DNA of 32,882 nucleotides from the NCBI RefSeq assembly GCF_900545205.1, contig NZ_UQYC01000010.1:1-32882 (forward strand). Reading direction: 5' to 3'. The DNA comes from an uncultured Veillonella sp. (GTDB taxonomy: Bacteria; Bacillota; Negativicutes; Veillonellales; Veillonellaceae). Under the pieces are notes generated by a model, which saw nothing but the letters and a program-made list of their open reading frames with translations, was not told the DNA's origin and searched no databases. A program made the translations under genes and the position numbers. Below are positions 22,902 to 31,602 of the stretch, in pieces; positions within the stretch are counted from its first letter, which is position 1, and every line of letters begins with the position of its first letter.

Positions 22902-24230
22902 ATGATTATATTAGGAAAAGGTACTGTAATTACTCGCGATACTGATAGACCTATCATTTATGATGGCGCTGTTGTTATTGACGGAACTCAGATTATTGAT
23001 ATTGGCGCATATGATGAATTATGCAAAACATATAAAGAGGCTGAAGTTATTGATGCTCATGGCGGTTTGATTATGCCAGGCTTTATTAATGCACATCATC
23101 ATATTTATTCCGCTCTTGCACGAGGCTTATCCTTACCAGGTCCAGCACCAACAAACTTTGGTGAAATTTTAGAAGGCCTATGGTTCTATTTAGATAATAA
23201 GCTGACAGCTCCGGATGTGAAGGCAAGCGCATTACTTACATATTTAGGTTGTATCGAAAATGGTGTAACTACTATTTTTGACCACCATGCAAGTTATGGC
23301 GAAACAGTTAATAGCCTATCTATTATTGCAGATGTAGCAAAACAGTTCGGCGTTCGCTCTTGTTTATGCTACGAAGTGTCTGACCGTAACGGTGTTGATC
23401 AGATGAAAGCCGCTGTTGCAGAAAATGTACGTTTTGGTAAAGAGGCTAAAAAAGATCCATCTAGACTCGCTGCTATGATGGGCTTACATGCATCCTTTAC
23501 ATTAAGTCCTGAAACATTAGATTATGTGAAAGCACAAAATGAAGACAAGTTAGGATATCACGTTCATGTTGCTGAAGGCCCAGAAGATGTGGCAGATAGT
23601 AAAGAAAAATATGGCATGACACCTGTAAGACGACTTGTAGAAGCTGGTATTTTAGGACCTAAGAGTATAGCTGGTCACTGCGTACACGTAACTGATCAAG
23701 ATGTGGAATTATTAAAAGAATCTCAAGCTAAGGTTGTTCATAACCCTGAAAGTAACATGGGTAATGCAGTAGGCACAACAGATATCTTGAAGCTTTTAGG
23801 TGCAGGTATCACAGTTGGCCTTGGTACAGATGGCTATACAAATGACATGCTCGAATCCTACAAAGTTGCAAATTGTCTTGTAAAACATGAGCAACATAAA
23901 CCATATGTAGGCTGGGGAGAAGTTCCTCATATGCTATTTGAAAACAACCGTAAAATGGCGAATGAATTCTTTGATACTACAGTAGGCATCCTTAAAAAAG
24001 GTGCCGCAGCTGACGTAATCGTTCTTGATTACGCAGCACCAACACCACTTGATGAAAATAACATCAATGGTCACTTATTATTCGGTGCTAATGGTATGTA
24101 TGTGGTAACAACTATTAGTGATGGTGTACCACGTATGATTGACCGTAAATTACAAGGCATCGACAAAGCTGAAGTAATGAACGAAGTTTTAGCAACATCT
24201 AAAGGTTTATGGAAACGACTAAACCCATAA
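22902..24230 (+). CDS. ssnA: SsnA-type amidohydrolase
   Basis: This 442-residue member of the amidohydrolase superfamily is close in style to cytosine/guanine deaminases. Metal ligands: HHH at 65–67 (INAHHHIYS), HVHVAEG, AGHCVHV and the aspartate in GTDGYTNDM. SsnA genes accompany ygfK, ygeY and selenium-dependent hydroxylases. The substrate is probably a purine or an opened-ring derivative that is deaminated or hydrolysed (inference). Start ATG 22902 has GGGGAGG upstream; an in-frame TTG at 22887 precedes that site and is rejected. ygfK follows after 28 bases. An alternative would be a plain guanine deaminase (guaD), but the neighbours favour SsnA. Confidence 0.9.
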   Translation: MIILGKGTVITRDTDRPIIYDGAVVIDGTQIIDIGAYDELCKTYKEAEVIDAHGGLIMPGFINAHHHIYSALARGLSLPGPAPTNFGEILEGLWFYLDNKLTAPDVKASALLTYLGCIENGVTTIFDHHASYGETVNSLSIIADVAKQFGVRSCLCYEVSDRNGVDQMKAAVAENVRFGKEAKKDPSRLAAMMGLHASFTLSPETLDYVKAQNEDKLGYHVHVAEGPEDVADSKEKYGMTPVRRLVEAGILGPKSIAGHCVHVTDQDVELLKESQAKVVHNPESNMGNAVGTTDILKLLGAGITVGLGTDGYTNDMLESYKVANCLVKHEQHKPYVGWGEVPHMLFENNRKMANEFFDTTVGILKKGAAADVIVLDYAAPTPLDENNINGHLLFGANGMYVVTTISDGVPRMIDRKLQGIDKAEVMNEVLATSKGLWKRLNP

Positions 24231-24258
24231 CGCAAACGCTTTAAAGGAGTGTGACATT

Positions 24259-25950
24259 ATGAGTGACATTATGTATCCGGTAAGTTTCGGAAAATTGATG
24301 AACCACATTATGACTGAGTACAAGATGTACAATCGTATTTACAATGTAAATAAAATTCATCGTATCAATCATGAACAACGTTTACCAATGTTTGGTAAAT
24401 CTATTGAAAATCCTGTAGGCCCAGCAGCAGGTCCTAATACACAGTTGGCACAAAACATTGTGGCATCTTATGTAGCAGGTGCTCGTTGCATCGAATTAAA
24501 AACTGTACAAATTATGTACGGCGAAGAACTAGGTATTCCTAGACCTTGTATCTACTCTGTAGACGAAACATACAACGTAGAATGGTCTTCTGAATATAGC
24601 TGTGATGAAGCTGCTGATGAATATATCAAAGCATGGTTCGCTTTAAAATTAATCTCTAAAGAATTAGGATTAGGCGATCCAGATGGTTTCCTATTCATCA
24701 TGAGTGTTGGTTACAACTTGGCTGGTATTAAGAGCCCAATGGTTGATAAATTTATCAACACAATGCGCAGTGCATCTCAATCTCCTATGTGGGATGAATG
24801 TAAACAATGGTGTCTTGATCATGTAAATGAATTTGAACATATCGATGCTGATTTCATCAACTCCATTAGCGATGAACTTTGCCAAGCAATTACATTGTCC
24901 ACAATGCACGGTTGCCCAGCAGAAGAAATCGAATCGATTTGTTCTTACCTTATCAGTGAAAAAGGCCTTCATTTATACTTGAAATGCAATCCTACATTGT
25001 TAGGTCCAAAACGCATTAGAGAGTTATTAGATAATGCAGGCTTTGAATATATTGACTTTGAAGATCACCAATTCGAAGTTGACCTTCAATTTGATAAAGC
25101 TGTTCCAATGTTAGAACGTCTTATCGCTCTTGGTGAAAAACACAACAAGATCTTTGGCGTTAAATTGACAAATACATTCCCTGTACAAATTCACAACAAT
25201 GAATTGCCAGGTGAGCAAATGTACATGTCTGGTAAATCCTTGTTACCTGTAACAATTGGGGTAGCTGAGCTCTTAAGTGCTCAATTCGGCGAACGCTTAC
25301 CAATGTCTTACAGCGGTGGCGCTGTAAAACAAAATATCAAAGCTATCTTTGATTGTGGTATCTGGCCTGTAACAGTATGTACAATTCTTCTTCAAGGTGA
25401 AGGCTACAATACATTTAAAGGTTTAGCCGATGAAGTAGAATCTACTGATTACAACGCTGCTTTGAAAGTACATAAAGATCTAATCGCTAAACTTGCTAAA
25501 GATATTAGTGAAAATAAAATCTTCAAGAAGAGCGATGCAATGAAGAAAAAACGTGAAGCAATGCCATCCTTCCCAGGTACACGTAGTTCTGATTATCACT
25601 GCCGTGTAACATGTGGCTCTTGTGTTCGCGTATGTCCTAATAGATGTAATGAAGTCGTTACTGTAAATGATGCTAAATTGATTATCCATATTGATCAAAG
25701 CTGTAATGAATGTGGTAACTGTGCATGTCATTGCGTAGAACCTTGTCAACCATACAAGGATCGCATTACATTCTTCCACAATGCCGAAGCTTTAGCAGAT
25801 AGTACAAATGATGGATTCTACATCACAGGCACTAGCTGTGGTTATCGCTTCAAAGGGGAAGAAGCCGTATGTGACATCGATGCATTACCTGAAGAATTGA
25901 AAGGAGTCGTACATGCCTTCTGTAAAGAGCATGTGTACTATGTATCATGA
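24259..25950 (+). CDS. ygfK: YgfK-like iron–sulphur protein lacking the GltD-like module
   Basis: This 563-residue protein matches the two ends of E. coli YgfK, which is about 1030 residues. Residues 1–430 form the dihydroorotate/dihydropyrimidine dehydrogenase-like barrel (NPVGPAAGPNTQLAQN, GARCIELKTVQ, STMHGCPAEEI, LKCNPTLLG). Directly after comes a cysteine-rich end with two probable [4Fe-4S] groups: C448, C452, C455, C459 and C482, C485, C488, C492. The middle GltD-like FAD/NAD(P)H domain of long YgfK is absent with no frame break, so this is a natural short form. It probably takes electrons from ferredoxin or flavodoxin (inference). YgfK is called a putative selenate reductase, but in purine clusters a role in ring reduction is more likely. 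Its stop overlaps the next start (ATGA). Confidence 0.85.
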   Translation: MSDIMYPVSFGKLMNHIMTEYKMYNRIYNVNKIHRINHEQRLPMFGKSIENPVGPAAGPNTQLAQNIVASYVAGARCIELKTVQIMYGEELGIPRPCIYSVDETYNVEWSSEYSCDEAADEYIKAWFALKLISKELGLGDPDGFLFIMSVGYNLAGIKSPMVDKFINTMRSASQSPMWDECKQWCLDHVNEFEHIDADFINSISDELCQAITLSTMHGCPAEEIESICSYLISEKGLHLYLKCNPTLLGPKRIRELLDNAGFEYIDFEDHQFEVDLQFDKAVPMLERLIALGEKHNKIFGVKLTNTFPVQIHNNELPGEQMYMSGKSLLPVTIGVAELLSAQFGERLPMSYSGGAVKQNIKAIFDCGIWPVTVCTILLQGEGYNTFKGLADEVESTDYNAALKVHKDLIAKLAKDISENKIFKKSDAMKKKREAMPSFPGTRSSDYHCRVTCGSCVRVCPNRCNEVVTVNDAKLIIHIDQSCNECGNCACHCVEPCQPYKDRITFFHNAEALADSTNDGFYITGTSCGYRFKGEEAVCDIDALPEELKGVVHAFCKEHVYYVS

Positions 25951-27296
25951 TTATCATACAACAAGGGGACTTGGTCTTAACTGATCGAATCCTTACCGGA
26001 GATTTACTTATCGATGGCGACAAAATTGTCGCCATTGATGAACACCTTTCTGTTCCAGAAGGTGCTGAAGTTATTAATGCAAAAGGTTGCTATGTATTCC
26101 CTGGATTTATAGATCCTCATACACACTTTCAGATGACAAATGCCTTAGCGTCTACTGCGGATGATTTTGATAGTGGCACAAAGGCTGCTATCCTTGGCGG
26201 GACTACTTCAATTATCAATTTTGCTTCTCCTGAGGAAGGCTCCCTTTGTAAAGGTTTAGAAGTTCACAAGGAGCGTGCCGCAAGGCATTGCTCCTGTGAC
26301 TACAAATTCCATATGGAGCTTGTAGAAATGAATGATACTGTGGCCAGTGAAATCCCAAAAGTGGTTGAAGCTGGTGTATCATCCTTTAAGGTATATTTAG
26401 CTTATGGCTTCCGTTTAACGGACCGTGAGATTTATGACGCTATTGAAGCTATAAAACCAACAGGCGCACTTGTAGGAGCTCACTGTGAAACTGGGGATCT
26501 CATCGATGCACTCGTAGCTGATAAACGTAAACGTGGTGAATTAGATGTAAGCAATCATCCACTCACAAGACCTGCCATGATTGAATCGGAAGCGATTAAG
26601 CGTTTTAGTACAATAGGTGCTGCATTAGAGTATCCAGTACATATTGTTCATGTAAGTTCTAAAGAGGGTATAGAAGAGGTTATTCGGGAACGAGACCTTG
26701 GACATAAAGTGACTTGTGAAACTTGCCCACAATATTTGGTGCTTGATGAATCACGATATAACTTACCTGATTTTGAAGGTGTTAAATATGTGATGAGTCC
26801 ACCTTTGAGAACGATACAAGATCAAATGGCATTGAAGGATGCATTAGTAAATGGTCTATTCCAAACAATTGGTTCCGATCATTGTAGCTTTACCTTTAAT
26901 GAACAAAAATTAAAGAGTCGACATGACTTTACCCGTATTCCTGGAGGTATTCCAGGCGCAGAGGAACGGGGTATCATCGCTTATGATGTGTTGGTAAATC
27001 AATGCAATATGAGCGCTGTAGATTTTATGAAATTAGTTAGTGAAAACCCTGCAAAACTTTATGGTATGTACCCTAAGAAGGGCACATTAGCCATAGGTAG
27101 CGATGGGGATATTACAATTGTTGATAAGCGCATTGAGCATGTGCTTTCAAAAGAGTCCGCCCATACAAAGGCTGACTATATACCTTATGAGGGCATATCC
27201 GTAACAGGCAAAGTTCGAGATGTTATCCTTAGAGGTCACCATGTGGTACAAGATGGATCCTTATTAGAATCATATCTTGGTGAATGTATTCCTTAA
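25947..27296 (+). CDS. Hydantoinase/dihydropyrimidinase-family cyclic amidohydrolase
   Basis: This 449-residue enzyme hydrolyses cyclic amides such as dihydropyrimidine or hydantoin rings. The binuclear metal site is visible: H58 and H60 (DPHTHF), the lysine carboxylated in this family K148 (SSFKVYLAYGF), H179 (GAHCE), HVSS, and the late aspartate in GSDHCSF. Its ATG overlaps the stop codon of the ygfK-like gene by the ATGA arrangement, so the two are translationally coupled and probably made in equal amounts. It likely opens the ring reduced or oxidised by its partner (inference). The homologous gene in E. coli is hyuA (ygeZ). The xdh gene starts 17 bases after its stop. Confidence 0.93.
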   Translation: MIIIQQGDLVLTDRILTGDLLIDGDKIVAIDEHLSVPEGAEVINAKGCYVFPGFIDPHTHFQMTNALASTADDFDSGTKAAILGGTTSIINFASPEEGSLCKGLEVHKERAARHCSCDYKFHMELVEMNDTVASEIPKVVEAGVSSFKVYLAYGFRLTDREIYDAIEAIKPTGALVGAHCETGDLIDALVADKRKRGELDVSNHPLTRPAMIESEAIKRFSTIGAALEYPVHIVHVSSKEGIEEVIRERDLGHKVTCETCPQYLVLDESRYNLPDFEGVKYVMSPPLRTIQDQMALKDALVNGLFQTIGSDHCSFTFNEQKLKSRHDFTRIPGGIPGAEERGIIAYDVLVNQCNMSAVDFMKLVSENPAKLYGMYPKKGTLAIGSDGDITIVDKRIEHVLSKESAHTKADYIPYEGISVTGKVRDVILRGHHVVQDGSLLESYLGECIP

Positions 27297-27313
27297 TGAG
27301 AGGAGGGCTATAT

Positions 27314-29863
27314 ATGTACCGCTTTCAAGTGAATGGCACCCAACATGAGGTTCAAGAGGATCAACGTTTAATTGATTTCTTGAGAGCTGATTTGAAATTG
27401 ACGGGCACTAAAGAAGGTTGTAGTGCTGGTGCTTGTGGTACGTGTACAGTAATTATAGACGGAAAAAAAGCAAAGGCTTGTGTAACTAAATTATCCCAAT
27501 TAGATGGTAAATCAGTAGTAACAATTGAGGGCTTATCTGAACGGGAAAAAGCGGTATACACCTATGCTTTTGGTGAATGCGGAGCGGTGCAGTGTGGTTT
27601 CTGTATCCCAGGTATGATTATTAGTGCAAAAGTTTTGATTGATGAAAATAATGACCCTACATCTGACGATGTTAAAAAAGCTATTTTAGGCAATATCTGT
27701 CGTTGTACTGGTTATGTGAAAATCGAAGAAGGCATTATGCTGGCAGCAAAAATGTTCCGTGAGAACTTACCAGTTCCTGAAAAGGATACAAATGGTAATG
27801 TAGGTGCTCGTTTACATCGCGTTGATGCGGAGGAAAAAGCACTAGGTACTGGACAATATGCTGATGATATCCATATGGATGGCATGATTTACGCAAAAGC
27901 GTTGCGTTCTAAATACCCTCGTGCTAGAGTCGATCGCGTTGATGTGTCTAAAGCACTTGCACATCCTCAGTGTGTAACGGCTTTGACTGCTAAAGATGTA
28001 CCATTCAATAAGACTGGTCACTTAGTGCCAGACTGGGATGTACTCATCGCAGAAGGTGATAATACTCGCTATGTTGGCGATGCAATTGCATTAGTAGCAA
28101 CTACAGAAAAGAAATATTTGGACGAAGTTCTTGCTCTCGTTGAAGTTGATTATACAGAGTTAGAGCCTGTAGTAGACCCATTAGAAGCATTGAAACCGGA
28201 TGCACCTCAATTACATCCAAATGGAAATGTATTGTCTCGTCAAACATTATCTCGTGGTGATGTAGATAAGGCTATTGCTGAGGCCGCATTTGTAGTGACA
28301 AATCACTATTCCACACCTCAAACAGATCATGCATTCATGGAACCTGAATGTGCTGTAGCATATCGTGAAGGCGATGTAATTCATCTCTATTCAGGTAGCC
28401 AAAATGTTTACGATGATCGTCATGAAGTATCTCGTATGCTTGGCATTCCTGAGGAATCTGTAAAAGTTCATAGCATGCTTGTAGGTGGTGGCTTTGGTGG
28501 TAAAGAGGACATGAGCGTACAGCATCATGCATCTCTTGTAGCATGGCTCACAGGCAAACCAACTAAGGTTCTCTTCTCCCGTCAAGAAAGTCTTAATATT
28601 CATCCTAAACGACATGCGATGGAGATGGATATTACTACTGCTTGTGATGCAGAAGGTAACTTGGTAGCAAGTAAGGTGAACATCGTATCTAACTGTGGTG
28701 CATATGCATCCTTAGGTGGTCCTGTACTTCAACGTGCAGGTACACACTCTTGTGGTCCTTACAAATTTGATAACTTTGCCTTTGATGGTGTTTGCGTTTA
28801 CACAAATACTGTTCCTGGTGGTGCATTCCGCGGGTTCGGTGTAACACAAACCATCTTTGGTCAAGAACAAAACATTGATGAATTAGCTGCATTGGTAGGC
28901 ATGGATCCTTGGGAGTTCCGTTATAAAAACGTTGTTCGCCCTGGTGATTCCTTACCAAACGGCCAAATTTGCTCCGAAGAAACTGCATTAGCAGAATGTT
29001 TGGAAGCCGTAAAAGATGCGTATTATGCATCTGATCGTACGGGCCTTGCAGTATGCTTGAAAAATAGTGGTATCGGTGTAGGGTTACCTGATACTGGTCG
29101 TGTTATCTTAGAAGTACGTGATGGTAAAGTTCGTATCCGTACTGGTGCAGCATGTATCGGTCAAGGTATGGCGACTATGGCTACTCAAGTGCTTTGTGAA
29201 ACAACTGGCTTAACAGCGGATAAAGTATTTGTGGAACGTCCAGATACAGTACGTACACCAGACTCTGGTACAACTACTGCATCCCGTCAAACAGTATTCA
29301 CTGGTGAAGCAACGCGTAAAGCAAGTCTTCGCTTGAAAGAAATGTTAGAAACTAAGACCTTAGAAGAATTGAATGGTGTAGAAATTTATGAAGAGTTCCT
29401 TGGTGAAACTGATCCATTCAACTCCGATAAACCACATCCAAAAAATCACGTTGCTTACGGTTATGGTGCTTGTGTAGCTAGAATTGATGAAGATAATAAA
29501 GTTGCTGAACTACATGTAGCATACGATGTAGGTCGTGTTGTAAATCCTCAATCTTGTGCTGGGCAAGCCGAAGGCGGTGCTATCATGGGTATGGGCTATG
29601 CAGTTACAGAAGACTTCCCTTATAAGGATGGCTATGTAACAGCTAAATATGGCACATTAGGTCTTCTTAGAGCCACACAATGTCCGCCAATTCATGTAAG
29701 CCTTATTGAAAAAGGGACACCGGAACAATATGCATATGGCGCTAAGGGTATTGGCGAAATCTCTAGTATCCCTATTGCACCAGCTATTGCAAATGCATAT
29801 CGTCGTATCGACGGAGAACCACGTAGGTCCTTGCCGATTCAACATACAGGTTATAAAAAATAG
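27314..29863 (+). CDS. Fused [2Fe-2S]/molybdopterin xanthine dehydrogenase-type hydroxylase
   Basis: This 849-residue protein joins an N-terminal two-cluster [2Fe-2S] unit (first cluster C36, C41, C44, C56; second C94, C97, C129, C131) to the molybdenum-binding domains. Landmarks are VGGGFGGKED, GAFRGFGVTQ and GAKGIGE, with E815 as the catalytic glutamate. There is no FAD domain. Length and order match the selenium-dependent xanthine dehydrogenase family (about 850 residues) rather than E. coli XdhD (about 950). It would hydroxylate a purine (xanthine to urate, or the reverse), passing electrons through the clusters to an unknown carrier. The start ATG 27314 has AGGAGGG upstream. Selenium use is inferred from family only: selD or the yqeB/yqeC maturation genes are not in the window. 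Confidence 0.9.
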   Translation: MYRFQVNGTQHEVQEDQRLIDFLRADLKLTGTKEGCSAGACGTCTVIIDGKKAKACVTKLSQLDGKSVVTIEGLSEREKAVYTYAFGECGAVQCGFCIPGMIISAKVLIDENNDPTSDDVKKAILGNICRCTGYVKIEEGIMLAAKMFRENLPVPEKDTNGNVGARLHRVDAEEKALGTGQYADDIHMDGMIYAKALRSKYPRARVDRVDVSKALAHPQCVTALTAKDVPFNKTGHLVPDWDVLIAEGDNTRYVGDAIALVATTEKKYLDEVLALVEVDYTELEPVVDPLEALKPDAPQLHPNGNVLSRQTLSRGDVDKAIAEAAFVVTNHYSTPQTDHAFMEPECAVAYREGDVIHLYSGSQNVYDDRHEVSRMLGIPEESVKVHSMLVGGGFGGKEDMSVQHHASLVAWLTGKPTKVLFSRQESLNIHPKRHAMEMDITTACDAEGNLVASKVNIVSNCGAYASLGGPVLQRAGTHSCGPYKFDNFAFDGVCVYTNTVPGGAFRGFGVTQTIFGQEQNIDELAALVGMDPWEFRYKNVVRPGDSLPNGQICSEETALAECLEAVKDAYYASDRTGLAVCLKNSGIGVGLPDTGRVILEVRDGKVRIRTGAACIGQGMATMATQVLCETTGLTADKVFVERPDTVRTPDSGTTTASRQTVFTGEATRKASLRLKEMLETKTLEELNGVEIYEEFLGETDPFNSDKPHPKNHVAYGYGACVARIDEDNKVAELHVAYDVGRVVNPQSCAGQAEGGAIMGMGYAVTEDFPYKDGYVTAKYGTLGLLRATQCPPIHVSLIEKGTPEQYAYGAKGIGEISSIPIAPAIANAYRRIDGEPRRSLPIQHTGYKK

Positions 29864-29875
29864 AATATTTGCTTA

Positions 29876-29903
29876 ATGGGTAGGGGCTACGGCCCCTGTC
29901 CAT
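29876..29903 (+). other. Very stable UACG-tetraloop hairpin after the hydroxylase gene
   Basis: A 12-bp stem (29876–29887 with 29892–29903, two G·T pairs) is capped by C(TACG)G, in RNA the very stable UNCG-type tetraloop. No T run follows, so complete termination is unlikely. It may protect the 3' end of the long message or limit read-through into the permease. Confidence 0.65.
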
Positions 29904-29940
29904 CAAGGTTCCCACGTGAAGTCTATGAGATTTTTAAACT

Positions 29941-29956
29941 CTATCAAGTACGATAG
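29941..29956 (+). promoter_or_regulatory. CTATC/GATAG inverted repeat in a possible promoter of the second permease
   Basis: CTATC and GATAG flank AAGTAC, about 50 bases before the permease start. TTAAAC upstream and TATGAC overlapping its right end could be a weak promoter with about 17-base spacing. No PurBox-like CCGAAC is present here, unlike at the first permease. Confidence 0.3.
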
Positions 29957-30008
29957 TATGACTATATTATTTACTAGTAACTAAAACGTAAGATATGAGG
30001 TGATTCTT

Positions 30009-31394
30009 ATGAGTAAAGGTGTATCTGGTGTCAACCATGTAGATGGTATGTTGCCAATCCCGCAATTATTTGCTTATGGTTTACAGCACGTGTTAGCCAT
30101 GTATGCTGGTGCCGTAGCGGTACCAATCATTATTGCGCAAGCCATGCATTTGCCAATTGAAGATTTAATTCGTTTGATCACAGCCGATTTGTTCACATGT
30201 GGTGTAGCTACATTGATTCAAACATTAGGCTTTGGTCCTGTTGGTGGTCGTATTCCTCTTATTCAAGGTGTAACATTTGCTTCTGTAGGTCCAATGATCC
30301 TGATTGGTCAACAGCATGATATTAATACCATTTATGGTGCTATTATCGTAGCCGGGCTGTTTACATTTGTTGTAGCACCATTCTTTAGCCGTTTGATTCG
30401 TCTATTCCCGCCTGTAGTAACAGGTACCATCATTACTATTATTGGTATTAACTTGATGCCAGTAGCGGTTAACTGGATGGGTGGCGGCGTAGGTAACAAA
30501 AACTTCGGCGATCCACTATACATAGCTCTTGGTGTAGCTACATTTATTCTCGTTATTTTGACATATCGATTTGGTAAAGGGTTCCTTGGTAATCTGGCTA
30601 TTTTGGTAGGGCTTATCCTCGGTACTGCTCTAGCTATGATTTGTGGTATTACTGACTTCTCTGAAGTAGGTCGTTCTCAATGGATTTCCGTTGTAACACC
30701 ATTCTACTTTGGCATGCCTACCTTTGATTTTGCATCTATTATTTCTATGATCATTGTAATGCTTGTAGTTATGGTAGAAACAACAGGTGATAGTATTGCG
30801 GTTGGTGAAATCGTAGACAAACCTATCGGCCAAAAAGAATTGGCTGCAGTGCTTCGCGCTGATGGTTTATCCACTTTAATTGGTGGTATCCTTAATAGCT
30901 TCCCTTACACTGCATTTGCTCAAAACGTTGGTCTTATTGCTGTAACACGTGTAAAAAGTCGCTTCGTTGTAGCCGCATCTGGTGTAATCTTGATTTTATT
31001 AGGTTTATTCCCTAAGTTAGCAGCTATTGTAGCTTGTATCCCAAATGCTGTATTAGGCGGTGCAGGTATCGCAATGTTTGGTATGATTATTGCCAGCGGT
31101 ATTCGCTCCCTTGGTAAAGTTAACTTCGATGGTAACTACAACTTGATGCTCGTAGCAATTAGTATTGGGGTATCCATGATTCCATTGGCAGCGCCTCAAT
31201 TCTATGCTCACTTCCCAGCTTGGGCACAAATTCTTTTGAAATCTGGTATCACAGCTGGTAGTATCGTAGCCGTTCTTTTGAATGTAGTATTCAATGGCTT
31301 CGGTTATAAAACAGTTAATGAACCTAACCGTGCAACACGTAAATATCGTCACTTCACACGATTCAAAGGTTATCCTAAACATTTCTATCAATAA
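30009..31394 (+). CDS. NCS2-family xanthine/urate-type permease (second copy)
   Basis: This 461-residue membrane protein is a close paralogue of the permease at 3886–5214. Long blocks are the same by eye, including QHVLAMYAGAVAVP, VETTGDS and AQNVGLIAVT. It differs mainly in loop residues and a longer basic tail (RATRKYRHFTRFKGYPKH). The chosen start is ATG 30009, preceded by GAGGTGA (29997–30003); a GTG at 30000 is inside that ribosome binding site. It follows the hydroxylase gene with only a stable hairpin between, so it is probably the cluster's own uptake system, for xanthine or urate (inference). It ends in a strong terminator. Confidence 0.93.
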   Translation: MSKGVSGVNHVDGMLPIPQLFAYGLQHVLAMYAGAVAVPIIIAQAMHLPIEDLIRLITADLFTCGVATLIQTLGFGPVGGRIPLIQGVTFASVGPMILIGQQHDINTIYGAIIVAGLFTFVVAPFFSRLIRLFPPVVTGTIITIIGINLMPVAVNWMGGGVGNKNFGDPLYIALGVATFILVILTYRFGKGFLGNLAILVGLILGTALAMICGITDFSEVGRSQWISVVTPFYFGMPTFDFASIISMIIVMLVVMVETTGDSIAVGEIVDKPIGQKELAAVLRADGLSTLIGGILNSFPYTAFAQNVGLIAVTRVKSRFVVAASGVILILLGLFPKLAAIVACIPNAVLGGAGIAMFGMIIASGIRSLGKVNFDGNYNLMLVAISIGVSMIPLAAPQFYAHFPAWAQILLKSGITAGSIVAVLLNVVFNGFGYKTVNEPNRATRKYRHFTRFKGYPKHFYQ

Positions 31395-31501
31395 GATATA
31401 GTTAAATTAATTAATTCTCATACGATTACATGTATTGTCTCTCACGGTAGAAACCTTGTTTATATAGGTAAAAAATCTATATACATGTTTTCGCTCTTTC
31501 C

Positions 31502-31540
31502 AAAAGGTCTCACTCTAGTTTTAGAGTGGGGCCTTTTTTT
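31502..31540 (+). terminator. Strong terminator after the second permease
   Basis: A 15-bp stem (31502–31516 with 31523–31537, with G·T pairs) is followed by seven T. It separates the purine cluster from the RuBisCO-like gene. Confidence 0.9.
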
Positions 31541-31543
31541 GTA

Positions 31544-31572
31544 TGGAATCGTGTACTACTTTGGTATATAAT
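31544..31572 (+). promoter_or_regulatory. Possible promoter of the RuBisCO-like gene
   Basis: A perfect TATAAT (31567–31572) lies 17 bases after TGGAAT, a weak −35. The leader would be about 25 bases. Confidence 0.45.
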
Positions 31573-31602
31573 TAAATAATATTATTGCAAAGGAGACGCA
31601 TT

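Noticed and set aside
3886..31394. The two permease copies as flanks of a transposon or recombination duplication
   Set aside because: Nucleotide sequences differ at many third positions, there are no insertion-sequence ends or target duplications, and the genes between include normal housekeeping genes.
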